From Bacteroidales bacterium (GTDB taxonomy: Bacteria; Bacteroidota; Bacteroidia; Bacteroidales; F082): a stretch of DNA of 64,000 nt. The stretch spans positions 1 through 64,000 of the forward strand of contig JAFXLL010000002.1 in the NCBI GenBank assembly GCA_017531225.1, in the 5' to 3' direction. Positions 1 through 9,534 of this stretch are shown one piece after another. Position 1 is the first letter of the stretch, and every line of letters starts with the position of its first letter. The notes under the pieces are model-generated. The model did not search any database and was not told where the DNA came from. It saw nothing but the letters and a program-made list of their open reading frames with translations. The translations under genes were made by a program, and so were the position numbers.

Positions 1-1662
1 AAATCCGTTTAAGACAACGGCAATCTTTTCATTACTGTTAAAAAGAAGTTGCAATCGCTTTTCACGTTCCCAAACCGTACGATAGGAAAGCTGCGTCAAA
101 GCGGCAATCTGCGTGTTGTTCAATCCGAGAAGACAAAGATAAAAATAAGAAAAGTCTTTTTCTTTTAAATTTGGGTAATTGGTTTTCAACCATTGAAATA
201 AATCACCGTAATGCTTTATGGCAACTTGTTTCAACATGGCTTTTTGTTCGTCAGTCAAAGCAATGTCGGAGTATTCTGAAATGGAGATATTTGTTTTGAT
301 AAATAGGTTTTCGTCGTTGCACAGTTTTAGGATATGTGTGCAAATAGGTTCTTCGGCAAAAGGAATATCCGCCTCGTTTTCGGTTTTTTTCAATGCATCC
401 TGTTGTTTTACCTTTTCTTTTAGCTCCTGAAGGTTTTCGTTACTCCGCCGCAGGCGTCCCGATAAGGCTTTTTGTTTCAATTTATGAGCTAAACGTTCTG
501 CTTCAAACTGTTTTTCAAGCTCGGTTTTCTTCCTTTTATTTTTCCGATACAGATAGCCAAAGACAAATAAAGCCAATAACAACCCGATAAAGGGAACCGT
601 TACCAACCTCATTCGTTGTCTGATCGCCTGTTTGTTTAACCTATCCTGCCTTTGTTGAATGAAAGTGCCATAGGATTTGGCCAATTCTGATTTCACGGTG
701 CTAATGTCCTCGTTTTGAGTGGCATAGGGAATAAGGAAATCGGAGTATTTGGATAATTCATCGTATTTTCCTTGATATTCGCATATTTCAGCAAGCCTTT
801 TTGCGGCCTGTCTTTTTATTTCTGTACTCGGAGAACTGTTAAACACGATATTTATGTATATCCACGCAGAGTCATACATAGCTTCGTGATAATAAATCTC
901 TCCAATGCTCAAACACCTTGAACAGTATTCTGTATTATTCTCAGAAATGTCAAGCAACCGGTAAAGCTGTTTTAACGATGGATATTTGTCTTTGGTTTTC
1001 TTATAATTAAGAAAAGCGAAACGTCCTGCCACCATCTTGTATGTAAGATTGTTTGTGTCAGGCAGAAGCTCAAGAGCTTTATGGTAATAATAGTCAGCAG
1101 AATCGAAAACGTCCATCATGTCATAATGGGAGCCAATCTCATCCAACATCCATGAAATCTGCCAAGGCTCGGCATCAAACTTGTGATAGTAGGTTAGAGC
1201 TTGGTTTCCGAAATAAATGGCTTGTTCATGAAGATATTGATCGGAAAAAATATCGACAAGCCGTGTATAGGTCAACGCCATGAACTTTGCTTTCAGCCCC
1301 ACCAGTTCATTCTCAGGGTAATGTTCCTCCATGACTTGGATGGCCTTCATGTACTCCTCGCAGGCTGGGACCACGCTGTCCATCTCGTAATAGCCCACGC
1401 CGTTCATGTAATGGCATCGGGCGGAGAGGAAGGGATCGTGAATGGAATCGAAATAGGCCATGGCGGCCAAAAGTTCGGCACGGTTGGTCTGGGCATAGTC
1501 GTTCTTATACAACGCCTCTGAGAGCAACAGCTGGTAATAAGGCTCGTTAGTCGGTTCATCCAACAGCAAGTTCAAGGCGCTGTCAGGCTGCGACTGCATC
1601 AGCGTGTCGATGGCCGACAATGGCATCAGGATAACCGATAAAAGCCAAATCAAACATTTCAT
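1..1662 (-). CDS. TPR - transmembrane - HTH-like regulator, C-terminus cut by window edge
   Basis: Open reading frame on the minus strand from ATG at 1662 that is still open at base 1, so the last residues are missing. An N-terminal hydrophobic segment (about residues 3-17) is followed by roughly 350 residues of TPR-like helices rich in Tyr and Ala, one membrane segment (VPFIGLLLALFVFGYLY), a charged Lys/Glu coiled-coil linker, and a C-terminal domain containing the motif LGLNNTQIAALTQLSYRTV, which resembles a helix-turn-helix. This layout is common in Bacteroidetes envelope-anchored regulators, but the target and signal are unknown. The first 180 or so residues are almost the same as those of the gene at 52648-54210. 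The -7 box lies only 5 bases upstream of the ATG, so the mRNA may be leaderless. Regulatory function is inferred from architecture only. Confidence 0.72.
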   Translation of the reverse strand, partial: MKCLIWLLSVILMPLSAIDTLMQSQPDSALNLLLDEPTNEPYYQLLLSEALYKNDYAQTNRAELLAAMAYFDSIHDPFLSARCHYMNGVGYYEMDSVVPACEEYMKAIQVMEEHYPENELVGLKAKFMALTYTRLVDIFSDQYLHEQAIYFGNQALTYYHKFDAEPWQISWMLDEIGSHYDMMDVFDSADYYYHKALELLPDTNNLTYKMVAGRFAFLNYKKTKDKYPSLKQLYRLLDISENNTEYCSRCLSIGEIYYHEAMYDSAWIYINIVFNSSPSTEIKRQAAKRLAEICEYQGKYDELSKYSDFLIPYATQNEDISTVKSELAKSYGTFIQQRQDRLNKQAIRQRMRLVTVPFIGLLLALFVFGYLYRKNKRKKTELEKQFEAERLAHKLKQKALSGRLRRSNENLQELKEKVKQQDALKKTENEADIPFAEEPICTHILKLCNDENLFIKTNISISEYSDIALTDEQKAMLKQVAIKHYGDLFQWLKTNYPNLKEKDFSYFYLCLLGLNNTQIAALTQLSYRTVWEREKRLQLLFNSNEKIAVVLNGF

Positions 1663-1667
1663 AGATG

Positions 1668-1675
1668 CAAAGATA
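1668..1675 (-). promoter_or_regulatory. -7 promoter box TATCTTTG for the TPR/HTH gene
   Basis: Minus-strand match to the Bacteroidetes -7 consensus TAnnTTTG, between the terminator hairpin and the ATG at 1662. The very short distance to the start codon suggests little or no 5' leader. Confidence 0.5.
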
Positions 1676-1679
1676 ACAA

Positions 1680-1707
1680 AAAATCCCGCCATCGCTGACG
1701 GGATTTT
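1680..1707 (-). terminator. Rho-independent terminator after the EF-G2-like gene
   Basis: Stem AAAATCCCG / CGGGATTTT around a 10-base loop, read on the minus strand into a run of T. It separates the EF-G-like gene from the TPR gene downstream on the same strand. Confidence 0.7.
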
Positions 1708-1713
1708 CTAATA

Positions 1714-1742
1714 GATTGCTTCGCTTGCGCTCGCAATGACGG
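1714..1742. repeat. Half copy of the TCATTGCGAG / GAAGCAATCC repeat
   Basis: Contains GATTGCTTCG then CTCGCAATGACG, the right half of an interspersed inverted repeat. Related copies are at 13554, 27096, 52463 and 58272. It sits just after the stop codon of the EF-G-like gene. Confidence 0.75.
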
Positions 1743-1756
1743 CGATTGTAAGAAAA

Positions 1757-3892
1757 TTACTCTTCTTCCTTCTGGCTCTCTTCGTATTCCTTGAGCAGGC
1801 GCTGTTGCACGTCGGCGGGAACCTGAGCGTACTCGGCATACTTCATGGTGAAGGTGCCACGGCCTGAAGTCAGTGAGCTGAGGGTGGTGGAGTAACGGTC
1901 CATTTCGGCGAACGGAACCTTGGCGTGGATGGTCTGGTAGCCATGGTCGCTATCCATACCCATCACGATGCCACGGCGGCCGGTAAGGTCGGTCATGACG
2001 GCACCCATGAGGTCAGCAGGCATGCGCACGTCGAGGTCATAGATAGGCTCCATGATCTTCGGGCCAGCGTTCTTGAAGGCCATCGAGAAGGCCATACGAC
2101 CTGCGATCTTAAAGGCCATTTCGTTGGAGTCGACGGGGTGCATCTTACCATCATACACGTAGACAATGATGTCGCGGGCGTAGGAACCGGTCAGAGGACC
2201 TTGCTCCAAACGTTCGTTGATACCCTTCAGGATGGCGGGCATGAAACGTGCGTCGATGGCACCACCAACCACGCAATTGGCGAAGATGAGCTTACCGCCC
2301 CAAGGCAGTTCGTACTCTTCCTTAGTACGCACGGCGAGTTCTTCTGGATCGGTGTAGCCTTCGTAGTAAGGAGCCAACCAGAGGTGCACCTCACCGAACT
2401 GACCGCTACCACCGGATTGTTTCTTATGACGATAGTCGGCTTTAGCTGACTTGGTGATGGTCTCACGATAAGGAACTTTAGGAGTGCTGATCTCAACGCC
2501 GATCTTATAGACGTTGTCGAAGTACCACTTCAGGGTGTTGAGGTGATATTCGCCCTGGCACTGGAGGATGTTCTGACGGAGCTCGCGTGACATGCCGGCG
2601 ATGACGGTCGGGTCGGTCTTGTGCATATCGTTGAGGATGCCGCCCAGCTTTTCGTCTTCCTGTGAGTTGGCAGCCTTGATGGCGACTTGGAAGATGGGTT
2701 CCGGGAACGGGATGGGAGCGAAAGCGGCTTCAGCCACCTTGGCGTCAACCAAAGTGTCGCCCACGCGGCCATCTTTCAGCTTGATGGTGCAGATGATGTC
2801 ACCAGCGTTGACTTTTTCAACTTCTTCACGGTTCTTACCGCGGAACATGAGGAGCTGTGAGATACGTTCCTTGTTGCCGGTACGTGGGTTCACGAGGTCC
2901 TGGCTCTTGCTGAGGGTGCCGCCATAGACGCGCATCCAAGCCACGTCGCCGAGGTTCTGCTCGGTGGTCACCTTGAAGATCTGCAGGGCAGTCGGGTCGT
3001 CGTTGCTGTTGTGGAACTCGGTGCCGTTTTCAGCTTTGATAGCTGGCAGGTCAGCGGGTGACGGGCAGGCGTTGATGAGGAATTCGCACAGACGATACAC
3101 GCCAACGCCGCGTTTGGCAGCGCCGCAAATCACCGGGAACAAGTCACGGTTCATGATACCCAGACGGATACCCTTTTCCATGTCTTCTTCGCTCAGTGTC
3201 ATCTCTTCGAAGAACTTCTCCATAAGGGCTTCGTCGCCTTCAGCGGCATGCTCGATGAGGTTGCTGTGCAGCTCTTCGGCCTTAGCCATCTCAGCGGCGG
3301 GAATGTCCTGGATCTCAGGAGCGCCGTTGCCATTCTTGAAGACCAACATCTTCATGAGGATGAGGTCGATGACAGCGTTGAAGTCTTCACCGGTCGACAC
3401 AGGGTACTGAATTGGGGTGACCTTGTCGCCGAAGTATTCCTTCAGGTTGCGGATGGCGTTGTCGAAGTTGGCGTTGCTGTGGTCGAGCTGGTTCATGAAG
3501 AACACCACGGGCTTCTTGGTGGTCACGGTGTGACGCCAAGCGTTTTCGGTGGTAGCTTCCACGCCGGCTTGTGCGTTGACGGTCATGACTGCGGTGTCAG
3601 CAGCGCTGAGGCAGGAGATGATGTCGCCTGAGAAGTCGCTGAAGCCAGGTGCGTCAAGAATGTTGATCTTCTTGTCGTTGATGATGGTGTACATCATGGC
3701 GGCATGGACGGAGATCTGACGGTCCATCTCGATTTGACGATAGTCGGAGACGGTGTTCTTTTCTTCCGTGCTTCCTTTTCTGTTGATGACCTTGCCTTCG
3801 AAGAGCATGTTCTCAGCGAGGGTGGTCTTGCCGGACTTCGCAGCGCCGATCAAGGCGATGTTCCGGATTTCGTTAGTTTTGAATTCCTTCAT
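1757..3892 (-). CDS. Elongation factor G paralogue (EF-G2 type) with altered catalytic motif
   Basis: 711 residues with EF-G layout: GTP-binding domain (P-loop GAAKSGKTT, residues 16-24), domain II, and domains III-V ending in the EF-G-like stretch around TSGRGTFTM. Canonical EF-G promotes ribosomal translocation. Here the switch II motif reads DAPGF (residues 80-84) where canonical EF-G has DTPGH, so the histidine that activates water for GTP hydrolysis is replaced by Phe, and the base-recognition motif is NQLD (134-137) rather than NKMD. Bacteroides species are known to carry an EF-G paralogue that works without GTPase activity and supports growth in the gut; this protein fits that description. 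A -7 box lies 58 bases upstream and a terminator follows. Membership of the EF-G family is certain; loss of GTPase is inferred. Confidence 0.9.
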   Translation of the reverse strand: MKEFKTNEIRNIALIGAAKSGKTTLAENMLFEGKVINRKGSTEEKNTVSDYRQIEMDRQISVHAAMMYTIINDKKINILDAPGFSDFSGDIISCLSAADTAVMTVNAQAGVEATTENAWRHTVTTKKPVVFFMNQLDHSNANFDNAIRNLKEYFGDKVTPIQYPVSTGEDFNAVIDLILMKMLVFKNGNGAPEIQDIPAAEMAKAEELHSNLIEHAAEGDEALMEKFFEEMTLSEEDMEKGIRLGIMNRDLFPVICGAAKRGVGVYRLCEFLINACPSPADLPAIKAENGTEFHNSNDDPTALQIFKVTTEQNLGDVAWMRVYGGTLSKSQDLVNPRTGNKERISQLLMFRGKNREEVEKVNAGDIICTIKLKDGRVGDTLVDAKVAEAAFAPIPFPEPIFQVAIKAANSQEDEKLGGILNDMHKTDPTVIAGMSRELRQNILQCQGEYHLNTLKWYFDNVYKIGVEISTPKVPYRETITKSAKADYRHKKQSGGSGQFGEVHLWLAPYYEGYTDPEELAVRTKEEYELPWGGKLIFANCVVGGAIDARFMPAILKGINERLEQGPLTGSYARDIIVYVYDGKMHPVDSNEMAFKIAGRMAFSMAFKNAGPKIMEPIYDLDVRMPADLMGAVMTDLTGRRGIVMGMDSDHGYQTIHAKVPFAEMDRYSTTLSSLTSGRGTFTMKYAEYAQVPADVQQRLLKEYEESQKEEE

Positions 3893-3950
3893 TGTTTATC
3901 TAAATGTCTTATTATTTTGTTGATTAATCTTCCTTTGGGATTTGAGGCTG

Positions 3951-3958
3951 CAAAGTTA
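3951..3958 (-). promoter_or_regulatory. -7 promoter box TAACTTTG for the EF-G2-like gene
   Basis: Matches TAnnTTTG on the minus strand in the 73-base gap between the kinase stop and the EF-G-like ATG, suggesting that the EF-G-like gene has its own promoter with a leader of about 50 bases. Confidence 0.55.
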
Positions 3959-3965
3959 CTAAAAT

Positions 3966-4943
3966 TCAGTTGATTTCAAAGAATATTTTTTTCCAACGGT
4001 TTTCATCCATTTTTGCGCCGATTACTTCGATGATGTTGGCGGCCAAAATAGCACCCATATGAGCGCATTTTTCAAGTTTTTCGCCTTTCACCAAACCTGC
4101 CATGAATCCCGCGGCCCACATGTCTCCAGCGCCTGTGGTGTCAATGACTTTAGCTGGGATCGGATCCACCTTCACCACCATGTCGCCATGTTGCACGTAG
4201 GCACCTTTTGGTCCGACTTTCACCACGGCGATGTCGCACATCGAGGCGATTTCATGCAAGGATGCCTCGGGGTCTTCCAATCCGGTCAGTGCTTTGGCTT
4301 CTTCCTCATTGGCAAAAACAATGTCGACGCTATTCTTGATGATGTCCATCATGTAGTCGCGGTTGCCTTCTACCACGTTGAAGCTGGCCAAATCCATGGC
4401 AACCTTCATACCTTTGCTCTTGGCGATTTCCAAGGCACGGTCAACCAAAGGACGGTTGAACACCAGATAGCCTTCCACGTAAAGGATGTCCCAACCGTCA
4501 AACAATTCGGGTTTCAGATCGTCGGGCGACAACTCCAAAGCGGCACCGAGATAGGTGGCAAAAGTGCGCTCGCCATCTTTGGAAATAATGGCTTGAACAC
4601 AACCGGTAGGCGTTGCTGTGGTCATCATCAACGGCTTGACGTTGGTCTTCACCATCTCGTTCTCAAAGAATTTTCCATGTTCATCCTTGCCAACCTTGCC
4701 AATATAACCCGTTTCGATGCCGAGCTTGGCGGCACCGCTGATGGTGTTGGCCGAGGAGCCGCCTGCCGCCATGGCCCTATCGTGTTGTTTCAAGGCCTCT
4801 CCTACGGATTTGGAGCTGGCTGCGTCCACATGTTGCATGGATCCTTTGGGCAGATTCAACTGTTTTAAAATGTCATCGTCAGATATCTGTGTCAGTATGT
4901 CGACTAAGGCATTGCCTATGCCGAGAATGTTTTTGTAAGCCAT
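3966..4943 (-). CDS. PfkB-family kinase, probably adenosine/nucleoside type
   Basis: 325 residues of the ribokinase/PfkB fold. The N-terminus has the substrate-side glycine motif (GGSSANTISGAA), and the C-terminal signature DTTGAGDMWAAGF carries the anion hole and the catalytic base Asp274. Family members transfer phosphate from ATP to a sugar or nucleoside hydroxyl. Bacteroidetes proteins of this length and N-terminus (GIGNALVDIL) are commonly annotated adenosine kinase, but the substrate cannot be read from sequence alone. It is upstream of the EF-G-like gene on the same strand and has its own -7 box at 4966-4973. Confidence 0.85.
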   Translation of the reverse strand: MAYKNILGIGNALVDILTQISDDDILKQLNLPKGSMQHVDAASSKSVGEALKQHDRAMAAGGSSANTISGAAKLGIETGYIGKVGKDEHGKFFENEMVKTNVKPLMMTTATPTGCVQAIISKDGERTFATYLGAALELSPDDLKPELFDGWDILYVEGYLVFNRPLVDRALEIAKSKGMKVAMDLASFNVVEGNRDYMMDIIKNSVDIVFANEEEAKALTGLEDPEASLHEIASMCDIAVVKVGPKGAYVQHGDMVVKVDPIPAKVIDTTGAGDMWAAGFMAGLVKGEKLEKCAHMGAILAANIIEVIGAKMDENRWKKIFFEIN

Positions 4944-4965
4944 AATTTTTGTATGATTGAAAATG

Positions 4966-4973
4966 CAAAGATA
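4966..4973 (-). promoter_or_regulatory. -7 promoter box TATCTTTG for the PfkB kinase
   Basis: Exact TAnnTTTG match on the minus strand, 22 bases before the kinase ATG, in an A/T-rich tract shared with the divergent tRNA-Asn promoter. Confidence 0.6.
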
Positions 4974-5014
4974 AAAAAAAATGAAAAAAAACTTGCAGGG
5001 ATAAAAAAAAGCTG

Positions 5015-5022
5015 TACCTTTG
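5015..5022 (+). promoter_or_regulatory. -7 promoter box TACCTTTG for tRNA-Asn
   Basis: TAnnTTTG match 11 bases before the mature tRNA start. The bases after it read CAGCCGCAAA, a GC-rich stretch also found in front of the tRNA-Thr and tRNA-Cys genes of this window. Confidence 0.65.
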
Positions 5023-5033
5023 CAGCCGCAAAT

Positions 5034-5107
5034 GCCTCCTTAGCTCAGTTGGTTAGAGCATCTGACTGTTAATCAGGGGGTCTCAGGTTCAAGTCCTGAA
5101 GGGGGCG
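5034..5107 (+). tRNA. tRNA-Asn (anticodon GTT)
   Basis: Full cloverleaf: acceptor GCCTCCT pairs with AGGGGGC, anticodon stem TCTGA/TCAGG encloses the loop CTGTTAA with anticodon GTT, and the T arm is TCAGG-TTCAAGT-CCTGA. Discriminator base is G; only CA follows, so the CCA end is at least partly added after transcription. Confidence 0.97.
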
Positions 5108-5131
5108 CATTTCATGTTATTAATTTTTTGA

Positions 5132-5162
5132 GTAGGAGTCCATTAGGGTTTCTACTTTTTTT
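5132..5162 (+). terminator. Rho-independent terminator after tRNA-Asn
   Basis: A 10-pair stem with several G-T pairs (GTAGGAGTCC / GGGTTTCTAC), loop ATTA, then seven T. It abuts the stop codon of the convergent gene at 5161. Confidence 0.6.
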
Positions 5163-5949
5163 ATCTCTGCATGGATTCCATATTGAGAATGGCTTTCACC
5201 CGTGGGATTGTGATGATTCCTCTAAAAGGATAAAGTATCTTCACGGCAATTTTCATCCACCAATTGTAATGGACCGCCAAATGGCAATAAGCCTTCCTGA
5301 AATTGAAGTTTTGAATCAGGTATTCATGGATATGGGAATGCTCCGTGATGCTTCGGGTACCGTCTGAAACAAATTTGAACCCTTTTTCCTGAAGGTAGTA
5401 TTCATTCATGGCGTGATAAAGCCCATAGTAGGGATAGCTGCCATCGCGTTTGTAACGGGTCATGATGCCACTCAGGTCATACTCGCAACTGTCATTCCAT
5501 CGTCTGACGCAACTGAAACCGATCAACTCAGAATTTTCTTTATCGAAAACGCCCCAACAGTCGAATGTATGCTCTGTGAGATATGCTTTGAAAACGGCTT
5601 CGTTCATGGTGCGATCCGAAACGCTGTAATCAGCGTAGGTCTCGGCCATGATGGGATAGCCTTTTTCCAGCAATAGGGCTTGGTCGACAAGGCGATAATC
5701 AAATGTTTTTTGTGCATGACGGATCTTGTTCCTTACCCTTGAACTCAATTCATCCATGCCTTTAAAACGGTCTTTGATGACAAACCAAAACTTGGATTCT
5801 TTTGGGTCGTCAAAATCAAAAGTGTTCCTAACCAACAACCCGCCTTGTTTCAAAAGAGCTCGACACTCCTCTTGAGTTAACTTTGGCTCTTCGTGTGGCG
5901 CTCCCGAGAAACGCCAAGCCTTCCGATAGAGATGGAAATCAGGCATCAC
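5161..5949 (-). CDS. Acyltransferase-like protein (possible GNAT/FemAB fold), glycan operon
   Basis: 262 residues, no signal peptide. I do not recognise a named family with certainty. The middle part (GVFDKENSELIGFSCVRRW, then SGIMTRYKRDG and YYGLYHAMNEYYL) has the strand-helix rhythm of GNAT or FemAB-like N-acyltransferases. It is the last gene of a seven-gene operon for nucleotide sugars and overlaps the upstream glycosyltransferase by 4 bases (ATGA), so the two are probably translationally coupled. A role in acylating a surface glycan or its precursor is inferred from that position. The motif near the C-terminus FNFRKAYCHLAVHY is conserved-looking but unassigned. Confidence 0.6.
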   Translation of the reverse strand: MMPDFHLYRKAWRFSGAPHEEPKLTQEECRALLKQGGLLVRNTFDFDDPKESKFWFVIKDRFKGMDELSSRVRNKIRHAQKTFDYRLVDQALLLEKGYPIMAETYADYSVSDRTMNEAVFKAYLTEHTFDCWGVFDKENSELIGFSCVRRWNDSCEYDLSGIMTRYKRDGSYPYYGLYHAMNEYYLQEKGFKFVSDGTRSITEHSHIHEYLIQNFNFRKAYCHLAVHYNWWMKIAVKILYPFRGIITIPRVKAILNMESMQR

Positions 5950-6701
5950 AGGCGTTTTTTTATGGCATTGAAAGCGTAGCAGCTAAAATAGTGGAGCGCC
6001 TTGAAAAATGGTAGTTTTTCATGACGACGGTACACCGTCCATAGATCATACGAAGCCTTCAATTTGTTTGAACTGGCTGATTTTCTACGGATTCGATAGG
6101 ACACCAAAGGTTGAGCAATGGCATGTGCAACATGGCCTTTTTTAAGGATATCGAGCCAGGTTGCGGCATCTTCGCTAGTACGAAACTGTGGCACGGCCAC
6201 GGGTCCGACAATGTCGGTGTCAACCATGACGGTAGAGCATCCGATAATGGTGTTGCATAGGTAATCGTCGTAACTCATGTCTTTGGAGGCTTCCACGGTT
6301 TTGCCTAAGAGTTGCCCCGTTTCATCGATCAAATCATAGCTTGAAAAGCTGAATCCGATGCCTTTATCTTGCATGAATTGCAGCTGTCGTTCCAGTTTTT
6401 CAGGGTGCCAAAGATCATCGGCATCCAAAAAAGCGAGATAATGCCCTTGAGCCTGTTTTATAGCTTGGTTACGAGCTTCTGCAATACCTGAATGAGAATT
6501 TATTATGGTGAGTTTAATCCGTTTGTCCTGTGCTGCTAACGATTTGAGAATATCAACCGTTCCATCGGTAGAGGCGTCGCAAACAATGAGCATCTCCCAA
6601 TGGGAATGGGTTTGGTTTCTAACCGATTGGACCGTTTCGGCTACATACTTCTCCATGTTGTGGCATGGAGTGATGACAGAGACGAGCGGTTGTTTTTCCA
6701 T
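5946..6701 (-). CDS. Family 2 glycosyltransferase
   Basis: 251 residues with a GT-A fold start (VSVITPCHNMEKYVAETVQSV), the nucleotide-sugar motif DASTDGT near residue 42, and the metal-binding DxD as DAD (93-95) in FLDADDLW. It probably adds one sugar to a surface polysaccharide or O-antigen intermediate on the cytoplasmic face of the inner membrane. The donor and acceptor are not readable. It is embedded in the nucleotide-sugar operon: its ATG overlaps the stop codon of the upstream pyrophosphorylase by one base and its end overlaps the acyltransferase-like gene. Confidence 0.9.
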   Translation of the reverse strand: MEKQPLVSVITPCHNMEKYVAETVQSVRNQTHSHWEMLIVCDASTDGTVDILKSLAAQDKRIKLTIINSHSGIAEARNQAIKQAQGHYLAFLDADDLWHPEKLERQLQFMQDKGIGFSFSSYDLIDETGQLLGKTVEASKDMSYDDYLCNTIIGCSTVMVDTDIVGPVAVPQFRTSEDAATWLDILKKGHVAHAIAQPLVSYRIRRKSASSNKLKASYDLWTVYRRHEKLPFFKALHYFSCYAFNAIKKRL

Positions 6702-7753
6702 TATTTCAATCCTTCAATCCAAACCTTGATTTGCTGTTCGTTGTGGAGTCGGCACACCAACAGGGAGTGGTCGCGGTAAGCCACCAAGTAGTCTTCCAGG
6801 CCTTCCACCACGGCTTCGGTGCCGTCTTCTATATTAATTATGGTGTTCTTGTTGTCCACCGAGACTACCTTGCCGCGCAGGGCGTTGCCTTGGGCGTCTT
6901 TTTGGGCGTGGGTGAACAAGGAGCCCCAGGTACCTATATCGCTCCAGCCAAAGTCGGCGGGGATGGTGTAGGTGTCGGGCGACTTCTCCATGATGCCGTA
7001 GTCGATGCTGATATTTTGGCAGTCGAGGAACTTTTGGTTGATGAAGTCCTGCTCGGCAGGAGTGCCGAACTTGTCCTTGCCCTCGTCGAAGAGTTTCACC
7101 ATGTCGGGAAGGTCGCGCTTAAAGGCGTTCATGATGCCTTCTAAGGTCCAGAGGAAGATGCCGGAGTTCCAAAAGTAGTTACCATCGGCAACGAACTTCA
7201 CAGCAGTGTCGTAGTCGGGTTTTTCCTTGAACATCTCCACCTTCACCACTTCGGGCAAAGAAGCCTGCTTGGGCACTTGGATATAGCCGTAACCCGTTTC
7301 AGGTCTTGAAGGCTTGATGCCAATGGTCATCAGGGCTTGACGGTTTTTGGCCAAGAAATCGAAACCAAGACGGATGATGCGTTCAAACTCACGCTCGTTG
7401 GTGACGAGATGGTCAGCGGGAGTGACCACGATATTGGCATCTTTGCATTGGCTTTGGATTCGGTAGCAGGCGTATGCAATACAAGGAGCCGTGTTGCGGC
7501 GTGCGGGTTCGCATAGCACTTGTTCGGGCTTGAGCATGGGCAGCTGTTCGAGCACCAATTGCTTGTAGTTCTTGTTGGTCACCACCAGGAAGTTCTCGTC
7601 CGGGATAACGGGACTGAAACGTTCGTAGGTGCTACGGATAAAACTCTTACCCGTGCCAAGTATATCGAGGAATTGTTTGGGATAATTATCTTTACTGAGG
7701 GGCCAGAAGCGGCTTCCAATGCCGCCAGCCATAATGATGCAGTAGTTGTTCAT
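6701..7753 (-). CDS. manC: Mannose-1-phosphate guanylyltransferase
   Basis: 350 residues from the ATG at 7753. Makes GDP-mannose from mannose-1-phosphate and GTP. The nucleotidyltransferase signature GGIGSRFWPLS followed by YPKQFL is at residues 10-27; NTAPCIAYA and FGWSDIGTWGS are typical for this family. The length matches the single-domain form without the fused C-terminal isomerase. An upstream ATG would add 13 residues but would overlap the preceding gene, so the start next to MNNYCIIMAGG is preferred. It lies 8 bases after the WlbA-like gene and is followed directly by the glycosyltransferase, so GDP-mannose, fucose or a derivative is probably used in the same glycan. Confidence 0.92.
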   Translation of the reverse strand: MNNYCIIMAGGIGSRFWPLSKDNYPKQFLDILGTGKSFIRSTYERFSPVIPDENFLVVTNKNYKQLVLEQLPMLKPEQVLCEPARRNTAPCIAYACYRIQSQCKDANIVVTPADHLVTNEREFERIIRLGFDFLAKNRQALMTIGIKPSRPETGYGYIQVPKQASLPEVVKVEMFKEKPDYDTAVKFVADGNYFWNSGIFLWTLEGIMNAFKRDLPDMVKLFDEGKDKFGTPAEQDFINQKFLDCQNISIDYGIMEKSPDTYTIPADFGWSDIGTWGSLFTHAQKDAQGNALRGKVVSVDNKNTIINIEDGTEAVVEGLEDYLVAYRDHSLLVCRLHNEQQIKVWIEGLK

Positions 7754-7761
7754 AATATATA

Positions 7762-9521
<1,760 letters not shown>

Positions 9522-9534
9522 GTTATGTTATTTT

